48,189 bases of DNA. Source: Bradyrhizobium pachyrhizi. GTDB lineage: Bacteria > Pseudomonadota > Alphaproteobacteria > Rhizobiales > Xanthobacteraceae. Below, one piece after another: positions 24,786 through 33,808 of the stretch. The position numbers and the translations under genes were made by a program. The first letter of the stretch is position 1. Each line of letters opens with the position of its first letter. The stretch lies in NCBI RefSeq assembly GCF_001189245.1, contig NZ_LFIQ01000088.1, positions 141,784-189,972 of the forward strand, read 5' to 3'. Below the pieces are notes generated by a model. It worked only from the letters and a program-made list of their open reading frames with translations. It made no database searches and was not told the origin of the DNA.

Positions 24786-25686
24786 GGTCGGTCTCGCCCT
24801 TGCGCTTGTGACGCATCGATTCCTCTTCGACATAGTCGAGGTTCTGGTCGTAGACGATCCGCTCCTCGCCCGACAGCGCGATGAAGCGCTTGCCGCGGGC
24901 GCGCCCGACCAGCGTCAGGCCGACCTGCCGCGCCAGATCGACGCCCCACGCCGTGAATCCGGAGCGCGAGACCAGGATCGGGATCCCCATCCGCACCGTC
25001 TTGATCACCATCTCCGAGGTCAGCCGTCCTGTGGTGTAGAGAATCTTGTCGGCCGGATCGACGTTGTGGCGATAGATCCAGCCCGCGATCTTGTCGACGG
25101 CATTATGCCGGCCGACGTCCTCGGTGTAGCACACCGGCGTCGCCTCCTTGCACAGCACGCAGCCGTGAATCGCGCCGGCTTCCAGATAGAGCGAGGGCAT
25201 CGTGTTGATGGCGTGCGTCATCCGGTAGAGCCAGGAGGTCCGCAGTTCGGCTTTCGGCAGCGCCGCCTTCTCGACGGCTTCGAGCAGGTCGCCGAACGCC
25301 GTGCCCTGGGCGCAGCCCGAGGTCTGCGTGCGCTTCTTCAGCTTGGCCTCGAAATTGGTGTGGTGCGCGGTGCGCACCACGACGACCTCGAGATCGTCGT
25401 CATATTCGACCTCGGTGACGACGTCGTCGTATTTGAGCATGTTCTGGTTCAACAGGTAGCCGAGCGCGAGGTATTCGGGATAGTCGTTGATCGTCATCAT
25501 CGTGACGATCTCCTGCGCGTTGAGGTACAGCGTCAGCGGCCGCTCGACCGGCACCTTGATCTCGGTCCGCACGCCGGTCTGATCGACGCCGACCACGCGC
25601 TCCGTCAGGCGCGGATCGTCCGGATCAGGAACAATGACGGGAGCTGTGGTTTTCTCGGGCACTACTTGACGTCCAGATGGGTTCAC
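24778..25686 (-). CDS. fdhD: Formate dehydrogenase accessory sulfurtransferase FdhD
   Basis: About 302 residues. FdhD carries sulfur from a cysteine desulfurase to the Mo/W-bis-MGD cofactor of formate dehydrogenase. Conserved segments [15 protein letters not shown] and [11 protein letters not shown] and the [15 protein letters not shown] region are present. In E. coli FdhD the loop is CxxC; here it reads TSGCAQGT (Cys125), with a single Cys, as I recall for FDH1-type alphaproteobacterial proteins. The GTG start at 25686 is uncertain; GTG codons 7-8 codons later are alternatives. It is divergent from moeA with a 160-bp gap and coupled to mobA. Confidence 0.92.
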   Translation of the reverse strand: MNPSGRQVVPEKTTAPVIVPDPDDPRLTERVVGVDQTGVRTEIKVPVERPLTLYLNAQEIVTMMTINDYPEYLALGYLLNQNMLKYDDVVTEVEYDDDLEVVVVRTAHHTNFEAKLKKRTQTSGCAQGTAFGDLLEAVEKAALPKAELRTSWLYRMTHAINTMPSLYLEAGAIHGCVLCKEATPVCYTEDVGRHNAVDKIAGWIYRHNVDPADKILYTTGRLTSEMVIKTVRMGIPILVSRSGFTAWGVDLARQVGLTLVGRARGKRFIALSGEERIVYDQNLDYVEEESMRHKRKGETDHD

Positions 25687-25847
25687 ATGGCAACGCAGCT
25701 AGGGATATAAGCACGTTCGGAGACTGACTGGCGACTCTCCGCCGCGTCGCGGGAACTGCCATCGATCGGTCCGGCTTTGAGGATAACGCCGCAGTTCGCG
25801 ATCCGGGTCGAACAAATCTTGTCGATGGCCGAGGACCGAGGGAGATC

Positions 25848-27101
25848 ATGGCGCAGCTTTCGGACGACTGCTTTGCATTCGGCGGACCGATGATGTCGGT
25901 CGACGAAGCCGTCGCGATCATCGCCGCGCGGGTCAAGCCTGTCGGCGAGACCGAAACCGTTGCCCTGGTGGATGCGGATGGACGCATCCTGGCCGGCGAC
26001 ATTGTCGCGCCGCTTGCGCTGCCGCCGTTCAAGAATTCCGCCGTCGACGGCTACGCGGTATCCGGCGCGGAGCTGCCGGCGAGCGGCGAGCGCGCGTTCC
26101 CCGTTGCCGGACGGGTGCAGGCGGGCGCGTCGGCGCAGCCGGCGCAGCCCGGACAGGCGGTGCGGATCTTCACCGGCGCGCCGATGCCCGATGGCACCGA
26201 CACCGTGTTCATGCAGGAAGACGTGCGGATCGACGATGCGGGAAACGTGATCCTGCCGTCCGGCCTGAAGGCCGGCGCCAATGTGCGCCCGAGCGGCGAG
26301 GACATTCCGCGCGGCCACGTCGCGCTGGCATCGGGACGGCGGCTGCGCCCGCAGGATATCGCGGTCGCCGCCGCCTTCGGGCTCATTACGCTCGATGTGG
26401 TGCGTCGGCTTCGCGTCGGGGTGTTCTCGACCGGCGACGAACTGGCCGCGCCCGGCAGCGCGCGCACCGAAGCGCAACTGTTCGATTCCAACCGCTTCAT
26501 GCTGATGGCGATGTTGCGGCGGCTCGGTTGCGAGGTCGGCGATCTCGGCATCCTGCGCGACGAGCGGGCCGAGCTCGCCGCGGCGCTCAAGCAGGCCGCG
26601 CGGCGCTACGACCTGATCCTGACCACCGGCGGGGTCTCTACCGGCGAAGAGGACCACGTCAGGGCCGGCATCGAACAGGCGGGCTCGCTGGTGCTGTGGC
26701 GGATGGCAATCAAGCCCGGCCGCCCGGTGGCGATGGGAATCATCGACGGCACCCCGCTGATCGGCTTGCCCGGCAATCCGGTGGCGAGCTTCGTCACCTT
26801 CGTCCATGTCGTGCGGCCGACCGTGCTGGCGCTGTCGGGCGCTGCGCCGTCCCCCTTGCTGCCGATGCCGGTGCGGGCCGCCTTCAGCTACAAGAAGAAG
26901 AGTGGGCGGCGCGAATATGTCCGGGTCTCGCTGCGACGGGCGGCGGACGGTACGCTGGAAGCGAACAAGTTTCCTCGCGAAGGAGCTGGCCTGCTGTCGT
27001 CGCTGATCGAGACCGATGGATTGGTCGAACTCGGCGAGTCGGTGGTGCGGGTTGAACCGGGCGATGTCGTCGGCTTTCTCGGCTACGCCGACCTGCTTTG
27101 A
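25848..27101 (+). CDS. moeA: Molybdopterin molybdenumtransferase
   Basis: 417 residues. MoeA inserts molybdate (or tungstate) into adenylated molybdopterin. The signature PPFKNSAVDGYAV (59-71), RIFTGAPMPDGTDTV, FSTGDEL, LTTGGVSTGEEDHV and GLPGNPVASFV are all seen in order, giving the four-domain MoeA layout. GGGAG is 5 bases before the ATG. It lies between divergent fdhD-mobA and the formate dehydrogenase structural genes, so the whole group supplies and uses the same cofactor. Confidence 0.96.
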   Translation: MAQLSDDCFAFGGPMMSVDEAVAIIAARVKPVGETETVALVDADGRILAGDIVAPLALPPFKNSAVDGYAVSGAELPASGERAFPVAGRVQAGASAQPAQPGQAVRIFTGAPMPDGTDTVFMQEDVRIDDAGNVILPSGLKAGANVRPSGEDIPRGHVALASGRRLRPQDIAVAAAFGLITLDVVRRLRVGVFSTGDELAAPGSARTEAQLFDSNRFMLMAMLRRLGCEVGDLGILRDERAELAAALKQAARRYDLILTTGGVSTGEEDHVRAGIEQAGSLVLWRMAIKPGRPVAMGIIDGTPLIGLPGNPVASFVTFVHVVRPTVLALSGAAPSPLLPMPVRAAFSYKKKSGRREYVRVSLRRAADGTLEANKFPREGAGLLSSLIETDGLVELGESVVRVEPGDVVGFLGYADLL

Positions 27102-27233
27102 GAGCTGAAACGCGGTCGAGACCGTGCAGCGCGACGAGCGCGTGATAGCAAAATCAGATCGCCCGATAGGCAAACATTAACAATGGCCTACGCGGCAACC
27201 CGACGCTGCTAGAGGCGTTCTAAAATTGCTTGC

Positions 27234-27249
27234 CTCTGGCATACCAGAG
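27234..27249. promoter_or_regulatory. Dyad CTCTGG-CATA-CCAGAG upstream of the formate dehydrogenase operon
   Basis: Perfect 6-bp arms with a 4-base spacer lie 60 bp before the beta-subunit ATG. A second, weaker dyad TAGGC (27167-27171) and GCCTA (27186-27190) lies 45 bp further up. Either could bind a LysR-type regulator; no such gene is next to the operon. Confidence 0.45.
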
Positions 27250-27308
27250 AATAGAGTTCGTCGAAGCAGCGCAATTCGCGCAAAGCGTGGTTCCCAAGGC
27301 GAGGCTTT

Positions 27309-29021
27309 ATGAGTGGAGACGACGTTCACAAGGTTCGTGCATTCGAGCATCCCGGACAGGGCAGGAAGCGAGCGAAGGCCACGCCCAAGGGACGCCAGGT
27401 CGACCCAGTGGCCGCCCATGAGATCGAGACGCTGCTCGCCGATCGTCCGCGGCAGCGCGACCTTCTGATCGAGTATCTGCATCTGATCCAGGACAAATAC
27501 CATCAGATCTCGGCGGCGCATCTTGCCGCGCTCGCCGACGAGATGAAGCTGTCATTCGCCGAAGTGTTCGAGACCGCCACCTTCTACGCGCATTTCGACA
27601 TCGTGAAGGAAGGCGAGCCTGATATCGCGCCGCTCACCGTCCGTGTCTGCGATTCGCTGACCTGCGCAATGCTCGGCGGTGAACAGCTGTTGAAGGATCT
27701 GCAGAACCGCGCCGGCCCCGGCATCCGCGTGGTGCGCGCACCGTGCGTCGGCCGCTGCGACACCGCCCCCGCCGCCGAGGTCGGCCACAACTTCGTCGAT
27801 CATGCGACCGTCACCAATGTGCTGGCGGCGGCGAAGAACGGCGACACCCATGTGCACCTTCCGCCATATGTCGACTACGACGCCTATGTGGCGGGCGGCG
27901 GATACCGGCTGCTGGCGCGCCTGCGCTCGGGCGAACTGCCGCGCGAAGATCTGCTGAAGGCGCTGGATGATGCGTCGCTGCGCGGCCTCGGCGGCGCCGG
28001 ATTTCCGACCGGCCGCAAGTGGCGCGCGGTGCTCGGCGAGCCCGGTCCGCGCTTGATGGCGGTGAACGGCGACGAAGGCGAGCCCGGTACGTTCAAGGAC
28101 CGCTATTATCTCGAGACCGATCCGCATCGCTTCCTCGAGGGCATGCTGATCGGCGCCCACGTGGTCGAGGCGGCCGAAGTCTACATCTATATCCGCGACG
28201 AGTATCCGGCCTGCCGCGAGATCCTCGCGCGCGAGATCGCGAAGCTCCCACCGGGTGGTCCGACGCTCCATCTGCGGCGCGGCGCCGGCGCCTATATCTG
28301 CGGCGAGGAATCCTCGCTGCTGGAATCGATCGAGGGCAAGCGCGGCCTGCCGCGGCACAAGCCGCCATATCCGTTCCAGGTCGGGCTGTTCGGCCTGCCG
28401 ACGCTGATCAACAACATCGAGACGTTGTGGTGGGTGCGCGACATCGTCGAGAAGGGCGCCGACTGGTGGAAGAGCCACGGCCGCAACGAGCGCCACGGCC
28501 TGCGCAGCTTCTCGGTGTCGGGACGCGTCAAGGATCCCGGCGTCAAGCTCGCTCCCGCCGGCATCACGCTCCGCGAGTTGATCGACGAGTTCTGCGGCGG
28601 CATGGCCGATGGCCATACCTTGCAGGCCTATCTGCCGGGCGGTGCATCCGGCGGCATCCTGCCAGCGTCGATGGACGACATCCCGCTCGATTTCGGCACG
28701 CTGGAGAAATATGGCTGCTTCATCGGCTCCGCCGCCGTGGTCGTGCTCTCGCAGGTCGATGACGTCAGGGACGCCGCGCTAAACCTGATGAAGTTCTTCG
28801 AGGACGAGAGCTGCGGGCAATGCACGCCGTGCCGCGCCGGAACCGAGAAGGCGGCGCTGTTGATGCAGCAGCCGGTCTGGAACAAGGAACTGCTCGACCA
28901 ATTGAGTCAGGCGATGCGCGATGCGTCGATCTGTGGCCTCGGTCAGGCGGCCTCCAATCCGCTGACCTCCGTGATCAAATATTTTCCGGACGGCTTTCGT
29001 CCGCAGCAAGCCGCCGAGTAG
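27309..29021 (+). CDS. NAD-dependent formate dehydrogenase beta subunit (NuoE-NuoF fusion)
   Basis: 570 residues, a fusion of two diaphorase parts. Residues about 35-165 are NuoE/FdsG-like with [2Fe-2S] cysteines 114, 119, 146 and 150. Residues about 180-560 are NuoF/FdsB-like: GLGGAGFPTGRKW and NGDEGEPGTFKDR bind FMN and NAD, and ESCGQCTPCRAGT with a later Cys (ASICGLGQ) binds a 4Fe-4S cluster. It passes electrons from the alpha subunit to NAD+. A single fused beta chain of this size is the design of Methylobacterium FDH1, in contrast to the separate FdsG and FdsB of Rhodobacter and Cupriavidus. The alpha gene follows after 36 bp. Confidence 0.93.
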   Translation: MSGDDVHKVRAFEHPGQGRKRAKATPKGRQVDPVAAHEIETLLADRPRQRDLLIEYLHLIQDKYHQISAAHLAALADEMKLSFAEVFETATFYAHFDIVKEGEPDIAPLTVRVCDSLTCAMLGGEQLLKDLQNRAGPGIRVVRAPCVGRCDTAPAAEVGHNFVDHATVTNVLAAAKNGDTHVHLPPYVDYDAYVAGGGYRLLARLRSGELPREDLLKALDDASLRGLGGAGFPTGRKWRAVLGEPGPRLMAVNGDEGEPGTFKDRYYLETDPHRFLEGMLIGAHVVEAAEVYIYIRDEYPACREILAREIAKLPPGGPTLHLRRGAGAYICGEESSLLESIEGKRGLPRHKPPYPFQVGLFGLPTLINNIETLWWVRDIVEKGADWWKSHGRNERHGLRSFSVSGRVKDPGVKLAPAGITLRELIDEFCGGMADGHTLQAYLPGGASGGILPASMDDIPLDFGTLEKYGCFIGSAAVVVLSQVDDVRDAALNLMKFFEDESCGQCTPCRAGTEKAALLMQQPVWNKELLDQLSQAMRDASICGLGQAASNPLTSVIKYFPDGFRPQQAAE

Positions 29022-29057
29022 GCGAGGCCGAGCAGACGAATTTCGACGAGGATTTGA

Positions 29058-31844
29058 ATGAGCAACAATCAGAACTCAGGCCTGACGATTCAGTTCGAGC
29101 TCGACGGCCAGCAGGTCGAGGCGCGGGCCGGCGAGACGATCTGGCAGGTCGCCAAGCGCCAGGGCACCGAGATTCCGCATCTGTGCTATTCGCCCGCGCC
29201 GGACTACAGGCCGGACGGCAATTGCCGTGCCTGCATGGTCGAAATCGAAGGCGAGCGCGTGCTGGCGGCGTCCTGCAAGCGGACGCCGACGGTCGGCATG
29301 AAGGTGAAGTCGGCCAGCCAGCGCGCCGTCGCGGCGCAGAAGATGGTGATGGAGCTGCTGGTGGCGGACCAGCCGGCGCGCGAGACCTCGCATGATCCGG
29401 ACTCGAAATTCTGGCACTGGGCCGAGAAGACCGGCGTGACCGAAAGCCGCTTTCCCGCGACCGAGCGCTGGCACGCCGACACCAGCCATCCGGCGATGCG
29501 CGTCAATCTCGACGCCTGCATCCAGTGCGGCCTCTGCGTGCGGGCGTGCCGCGAGGTGCAGGTCAACGACGTCATCGGCATGGCTTATCGCAATCACGAC
29601 TCGAAAATCGTGTTCGACTTCGACGATCCGATGGGCGAATCGACCTGCGTCGCCTGCGGCGAGTGCGTGCAGGCCTGTCCGACCGGCGCGCTGATGCCGG
29701 CTGTCATGCTCGACGACAAGCAGACCCGCGTCACCTATCCGGACAAGAAAGTGGATTCGCTGTGCCCGTATTGCGGCGTCGGCTGCCAGGTCACCTATCA
29801 GGTCAAGGACGAGAAGGTGATCTACGCGGAAGGCCGTGATGGTCCCGCCAATCACAACCGGCTCTGCGTCAAGGGCCGCTTCGGCTTCGACTACATCCAT
29901 CACCCCAATCGCCTGACCAAGCCGCTGGTGCGGCTGCCCGGCGTCAAGAAGGATGCCAACGACCAGGTCGATCCGGCCAATCCCTACACCCATTTCCGCG
30001 AGGCGACATGGGAGGAGGCGCTCGACCTTGCTGCTGCGGGCTTGCGCAAGATCCGCGACGAGAAGGGCGCCAAGGCGCTGGCCGGCTTCGGCTCGGCCAA
30101 GGGCTCGAACGAGGAAGCCTATCTGTTCCAGAAGCTGGTGCGCACCGGCTTCGGCTCCAACAATGTCGATCACTGCACGCGGCTGTGTCACGCCTCGTCG
30201 GTGGCGGCGCTGTTCGAGGGATTGAGCTCCGGCGCGGTGTCGGCGCCGTTCGCGGCCGCGGCCGACGCCGAAGTGATCTGGGTGATCGGCGCCAATCCGA
30301 CCGTCAACCATCCGGTCGCCGCCACCTACATCAAGAACGCCGCCAAGCGCGGCGCCAAGCTCTATGTGATGGACCCGCGCCGGCAGACGCTGTCGCGCCA
30401 CGCCACCAAGCACCTGCAATTCAAGCCGGGCAGCGACGTCGCGATGCTGAACGCGATGATCCACACGATCATCACCGAAGGCCTGACCGACGAGCAGTAC
30501 ATCGCCGGCTATACCGAGGGCTATGACGAGCTGAAGGCGAAGATCCAGGAGTTCACGCCGGAGCGCATGTCCCAGATCTGCGGCATTCCCGCGGAGACGC
30601 TGCGCGAGGTCGCGCGCGCCTATGCCCGCGCCAAATCGTCGATCATCTTCTGGGGCATGGGCATCAGCCAGCACGTCCACGGCACCGACAATGCGCGCTG
30701 CCTGATCGCGCTGGCCCTGATCACCGGCCAGGTCGGCCGCCCCGGCACCGGGCTGCATCCGCTGCGCGGGCAGAACAATGTGCAGGGCGCCTCCGACGCC
30801 GGCCTGATCCCGATGTTCCTGCCGGACTACCAACCGGTCGGCCGCGACGACATGCGCGGCGCCTTCGAAAAGCTGTGGGGGCAGGAGCTCGATCCGGTGC
30901 GCGGGCTGACCGTGGTCGAGATCATGAACGCGATCCACGCCGGCGAAATCCGCGGCATGTATGTCGAGGGCGAGAATCCCGCGATGTCCGATCCGGACCT
31001 GCAGCACGCGCGCGAGGCGCTGGCCAAGCTCGATCATCTCGTCGTGCAGGACCTGTTCGTCACCGAGACCGCGTTCCACGCCGACGTCATCCTGCCGGCT
31101 TCGGCGTTCGCCGAAAAGTCCGGCTCGTTCACCAACACCGACCGCCGCGTGCAGCTGGCGCGCGAGGTGATCAAGCCGCCGGGCGATGCAAGGCAGGATC
31201 TCTGGATCATCCAGGAGATCGGCAAGCGGATGGGACTGCCCTGGAATTATGCGGGGCCGGGTGAGGTCTTCACCGAGATGGCCGAATTGATGCCGTCGCT
31301 GAAGAACATCAGCTGGGAGCGCCTGGTGCGCGAGGGCGCGGTGACCTATCCGGTCGACGATCCCGACAAGCCCGGCAACGAGATCATCTTCACCACCGGC
31401 TTCCCGACCGAAAGCGGCCGCGGCAAGATCGTGCCGGCCAAGGTGATCCCGCCGGATGAACTGCCCGACGACGAGTACCCGATGGTGCTGTCGACCGGCC
31501 GCGTGCTCGAACATTGGCACACCGGCTCGATGACGCGCCGTGCCCAGGTGCTCGACCAGATCGAACCCGAAGCGGTCGCGTTCATGACCCCGAAGGACAT
31601 GCGCAAGAAGGGGCTCGCGCCCGGCGACTTCATCCGTCTCGAGACGCGCCGCGGCGCGGTCGAGGTCAAGGTGCGCGCCGACCGCGACGTGCCCGAGAAC
31701 ATGGTCTTCATGCCGTTCTGCTACGCGGAGGCGGCGGCCAACCTGTTGACCAACCCGGCACTCGATCCGTTCGGCAAGATTCCGGAGTTCAAGTTCTGCG
31801 CGGTCCGCGCCGAGAAGATCGATATCCGGACCGCTGCGGAGTAG
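29058..31844 (+). CDS. Formate dehydrogenase alpha subunit (Mo/W-bis-MGD, FDH1-like)
   Basis: 928 residues. An N-terminal [2Fe-2S] domain has cysteines 43, 56, 59 and 73. Then come two ferredoxin-type clusters (CIQCGLCVRACREV and CVACGECVQACPTG), a further 4Fe-4S motif CPYCGVGCQ, and the bis-MGD catalytic domain. The metal ligand is Cys377 (DHCTRLCHASSV), not selenocysteine, followed by the catalytic His378. The His-Cys3 cluster site of NuoG-like chains is absent: the stretch after LLVADQPARETS has no cysteines, as I recall for Methylobacterium FDH1. It oxidises formate to CO2 with NAD+ through the beta chain. GAGGAT lies before the ATG. No small FdsD-type gene follows. Whether Mo or W is used cannot be told. 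Confidence 0.95.
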   Translation: MSNNQNSGLTIQFELDGQQVEARAGETIWQVAKRQGTEIPHLCYSPAPDYRPDGNCRACMVEIEGERVLAASCKRTPTVGMKVKSASQRAVAAQKMVMELLVADQPARETSHDPDSKFWHWAEKTGVTESRFPATERWHADTSHPAMRVNLDACIQCGLCVRACREVQVNDVIGMAYRNHDSKIVFDFDDPMGESTCVACGECVQACPTGALMPAVMLDDKQTRVTYPDKKVDSLCPYCGVGCQVTYQVKDEKVIYAEGRDGPANHNRLCVKGRFGFDYIHHPNRLTKPLVRLPGVKKDANDQVDPANPYTHFREATWEEALDLAAAGLRKIRDEKGAKALAGFGSAKGSNEEAYLFQKLVRTGFGSNNVDHCTRLCHASSVAALFEGLSSGAVSAPFAAAADAEVIWVIGANPTVNHPVAATYIKNAAKRGAKLYVMDPRRQTLSRHATKHLQFKPGSDVAMLNAMIHTIITEGLTDEQYIAGYTEGYDELKAKIQEFTPERMSQICGIPAETLREVARAYARAKSSIIFWGMGISQHVHGTDNARCLIALALITGQVGRPGTGLHPLRGQNNVQGASDAGLIPMFLPDYQPVGRDDMRGAFEKLWGQELDPVRGLTVVEIMNAIHAGEIRGMYVEGENPAMSDPDLQHAREALAKLDHLVVQDLFVTETAFHADVILPASAFAEKSGSFTNTDRRVQLAREVIKPPGDARQDLWIIQEIGKRMGLPWNYAGPGEVFTEMAELMPSLKNISWERLVREGAVTYPVDDPDKPGNEIIFTTGFPTESGRGKIVPAKVIPPDELPDDEYPMVLSTGRVLEHWHTGSMTRRAQVLDQIEPEAVAFMTPKDMRKKGLAPGDFIRLETRRGAVEVKVRADRDVPENMVFMPFCYAEAAANLLTNPALDPFGKIPEFKFCAVRAEKIDIRTAAE

Positions 31845-32079
31845 CGGTCCTGGGACGAAGCGTTGAGGACGAGCCGGCCGCGCCGGCTACTCGCTCGCCC
31901 GACACGGCACCGCAAGCACCGTCGATCGACGTCCGCTCAGAGCATAAGAGCGGGTGTCGCTGCGGTGGGCCCATGTTGCCCTTTGCCCCAAAGCGGACGG
32001 GTTTGAGAGTCCGGAAGTTGCCAATTCTACGAGAACTCGCGTATGCATGACATGCAGGATCGCAGTGTGAGAAATTCAA

Positions 32080-33051
32080 ATGACGATGGAGCTGAGGGGC
32101 GCGAGAGGCGAGGGATTTGCGACAATTGCCGCTGATGGTCGCGTGCTGGATTCCTGGTTTCTTCGGCTACACCTGGTCGCGGAGGCCGACAAGACGGCAA
32201 CGGTGCGGCTGGCAAGCGACGAGATCATCAGATCGTTGGGAGAGTCGGCGGACGGATATGCACGACACGACGACATTCGCAGTGTCGACATCGTTCCAAT
32301 CCGTACAGAAATTGGCTCCCTTGCATCTGCGCCGACTGACGTGCACGACGCGTATCTTCGACTCCATCTGCTGAGCCACCGGCTCGTCCAGCCGAATTGC
32401 CTGAACCTCGAGGGAGTTTTCGGTCTTTTACCTAACGTTGCCTGGACGACCCTCGGTCCCTGTGAGTGCTCTCGTGTACCGGACGCGCGAATGGAAGCAC
32501 GAAAGCATGGCCTCGCGTTCGAGGTGACAGGCGTGGATAAGTTTCCGCGCATGACTGATTATGTGACGCCTGCAGACGTGAGAATTGCAGATGCGGATCG
32601 CGTAAGGCTCGGAGCCCATTTGGCTCCGGGCACGACCGTCATGCATGAAGGCTTTTGCAATTTTAACGCAGGCACGCTCGGTCCCTGCATGGTCGAAGGC
32701 CGGATCAGCGCCGGCGTCGTCGTGGGAAGCGGCAGCGACGTTGGCGGCGGAGCCTCGATCATGGGTACTCTGTCCGGAGGAGGGAAAGAGAGGATTACAG
32801 TTGGCGAGCGCTGCCTGATCGGAGCCAATGCCGGTATCGGCATTTCATTGGGTGACGATTGTATCGTCGAAGCGGGCTGTTATGTCACGGCAGGCGCGCG
32901 CATCCTTTTGGAAGATGGCCGAGTGCTGAAAGCCAAAGAACTCTCGGGCCAGAAGGGCCTTCTTTTTCGTCGGAATTCCCAGAGCGGTGCTCTTGAGGCA
33001 ACCAGACGCACGCCAAATTGGGACGGCCTCAACGCGCAACTTCACGGCTAA
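32080..33051 (+). CDS. dapD: Tetrahydrodipicolinate N-succinyltransferase, actinobacterial type
   Basis: 323 residues. The C-terminal two thirds is a left-handed beta-helix with hexapeptide repeats; RIADADRVRLGAHLAPGTTV, EGRISAGVVVGSGSDVGG and ASIMGTLSGGGKERI match, as I recall, the Mycobacterium tuberculosis DapD closely, including the N-terminal LHLLSHRLVQPNCLNLEGVF. The enzyme succinylates tetrahydrodipicolinate in lysine/diaminopimelate synthesis. This form differs from the shorter DapD usual in alphaproteobacteria, and base use looks less GC-biased than in the neighbouring genes, so transfer is likely. The ribosome site is weak. No other dap gene is adjacent. Confidence 0.88.
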   Translation: MTMELRGARGEGFATIAADGRVLDSWFLRLHLVAEADKTATVRLASDEIIRSLGESADGYARHDDIRSVDIVPIRTEIGSLASAPTDVHDAYLRLHLLSHRLVQPNCLNLEGVFGLLPNVAWTTLGPCECSRVPDARMEARKHGLAFEVTGVDKFPRMTDYVTPADVRIADADRVRLGAHLAPGTTVMHEGFCNFNAGTLGPCMVEGRISAGVVVGSGSDVGGGASIMGTLSGGGKERITVGERCLIGANAGIGISLGDDCIVEAGCYVTAGARILLEDGRVLKAKELSGQKGLLFRRNSQSGALEATRRTPNWDGLNAQLHG

Positions 33052-33151
33052 AGCATGATCCGGAAAAGTGCGAAGCGGTTTTCCGAAAAGATCATGCTCA
33101 AACAAAAGGCCAAAGCGCGATGACGATTCAACCTAATCTCATCGCGCTCTA
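33052..33151. repeat. Dispersed repeat, copy B, with palindromic arms
   Basis: AGCATGATC (33052-33060) mirrors GATCATGCT (33090-33098), with GGAAAA/TTTTCC inside; the right half (GCGCGATGACGAT ... ATCTCATCGCGC) matches copy A at 21425-21484. It begins directly after the dapD stop and may end its transcript. Confidence 0.75.
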
Positions 33152-33212
33152 GTCCCCGTCCGTCAGGGGACGATCGCCACTCGGAATGCGATCTGTTTGG
33201 CGTGATCGCTGT

Positions 33213-33491
33213 TCACCACCAGTATGGCCACCGCCACCCCTCATAGAGGCGCCACAACGACACCACGGGTGGGCCGTATGGATCGACCCGGTCGTCTTCA
33301 GGGCGATAACGATATCGTGGAACAATATAATAATCCCACGGAGTTGGCCTTATTACGGGCGTCGGGATAATAACCCTCCTTGGTTCATGAACGACTTGTG
33401 CCTTCCGCGCCCGGGCTTCAGCACCGGACGTCCCGAGGTTGCACAGCACGAGGGCCGCTCCGAGAGCGCACGCGACGGTCATTATCTTCAT
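33213..33491 (-). CDS. Small secreted protein of unknown function
   Basis: 92 residues. The ATG at 33491 has GGAGG 7 bases upstream. A signal peptide ends near GAEARA (about residue 28). The mature part is rich in Arg, Pro, Trp and Tyr (PTPWDYYIVPRYRYRPEDD and EGWRWPYWW at the end), a composition seen in small exported rhizobial proteins of no known role. Its sequence does not identify a family. Confidence 0.65.
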   Translation of the reverse strand: MKIMTVACALGAALVLCNLGTSGAEARARKAQVVHEPRRVIIPTPVIRPTPWDYYIVPRYRYRPEDDRVDPYGPPVVSLWRLYEGWRWPYWW

Positions 33492-33808
33492 GCATCGGCC
33501 TCCTTGCCTGAGAGTGCAAAAGGACTCAAGGCAAGGCAAGCTAATTCGCTCTCGGCTGGCTTGAATGACCGCTTATGGCCCGTAGCTGACCTTTGCTCAG
33601 AAGGCTGCAATGCCCGCTTTCGGGAACGAAGCCGTCCAAGCGGCCACCGCGGCTCGGCCGCTGCCTTGCTGCACCCGCGGCAACCCATCCGAACGATCGG
33701 CCCGTGACCGGGATATGCTCGGATCGCGATTCATCTCGCGGAAGCCGGGGCGCGCACCCATGATCGATAGGAGTACGCGCCCCGGTTCGGCTCTAACTCG
33801 ACAGGGTC

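Noticed and set aside
27240..27260. A possible sigma-54 promoter before the formate dehydrogenase operon (TGGCATACC with nearby TTGCTTGC)
   Set aside because: The GG and GC elements are not in the required order and spacing.
29076..31520. An 814-residue minus-strand open frame opposite the formate dehydrogenase alpha gene
   Set aside because: It is the GC-rich antisense shadow of a clear catalytic subunit gene; its composition (His, Asp, Gln, Arg) is not protein-like.
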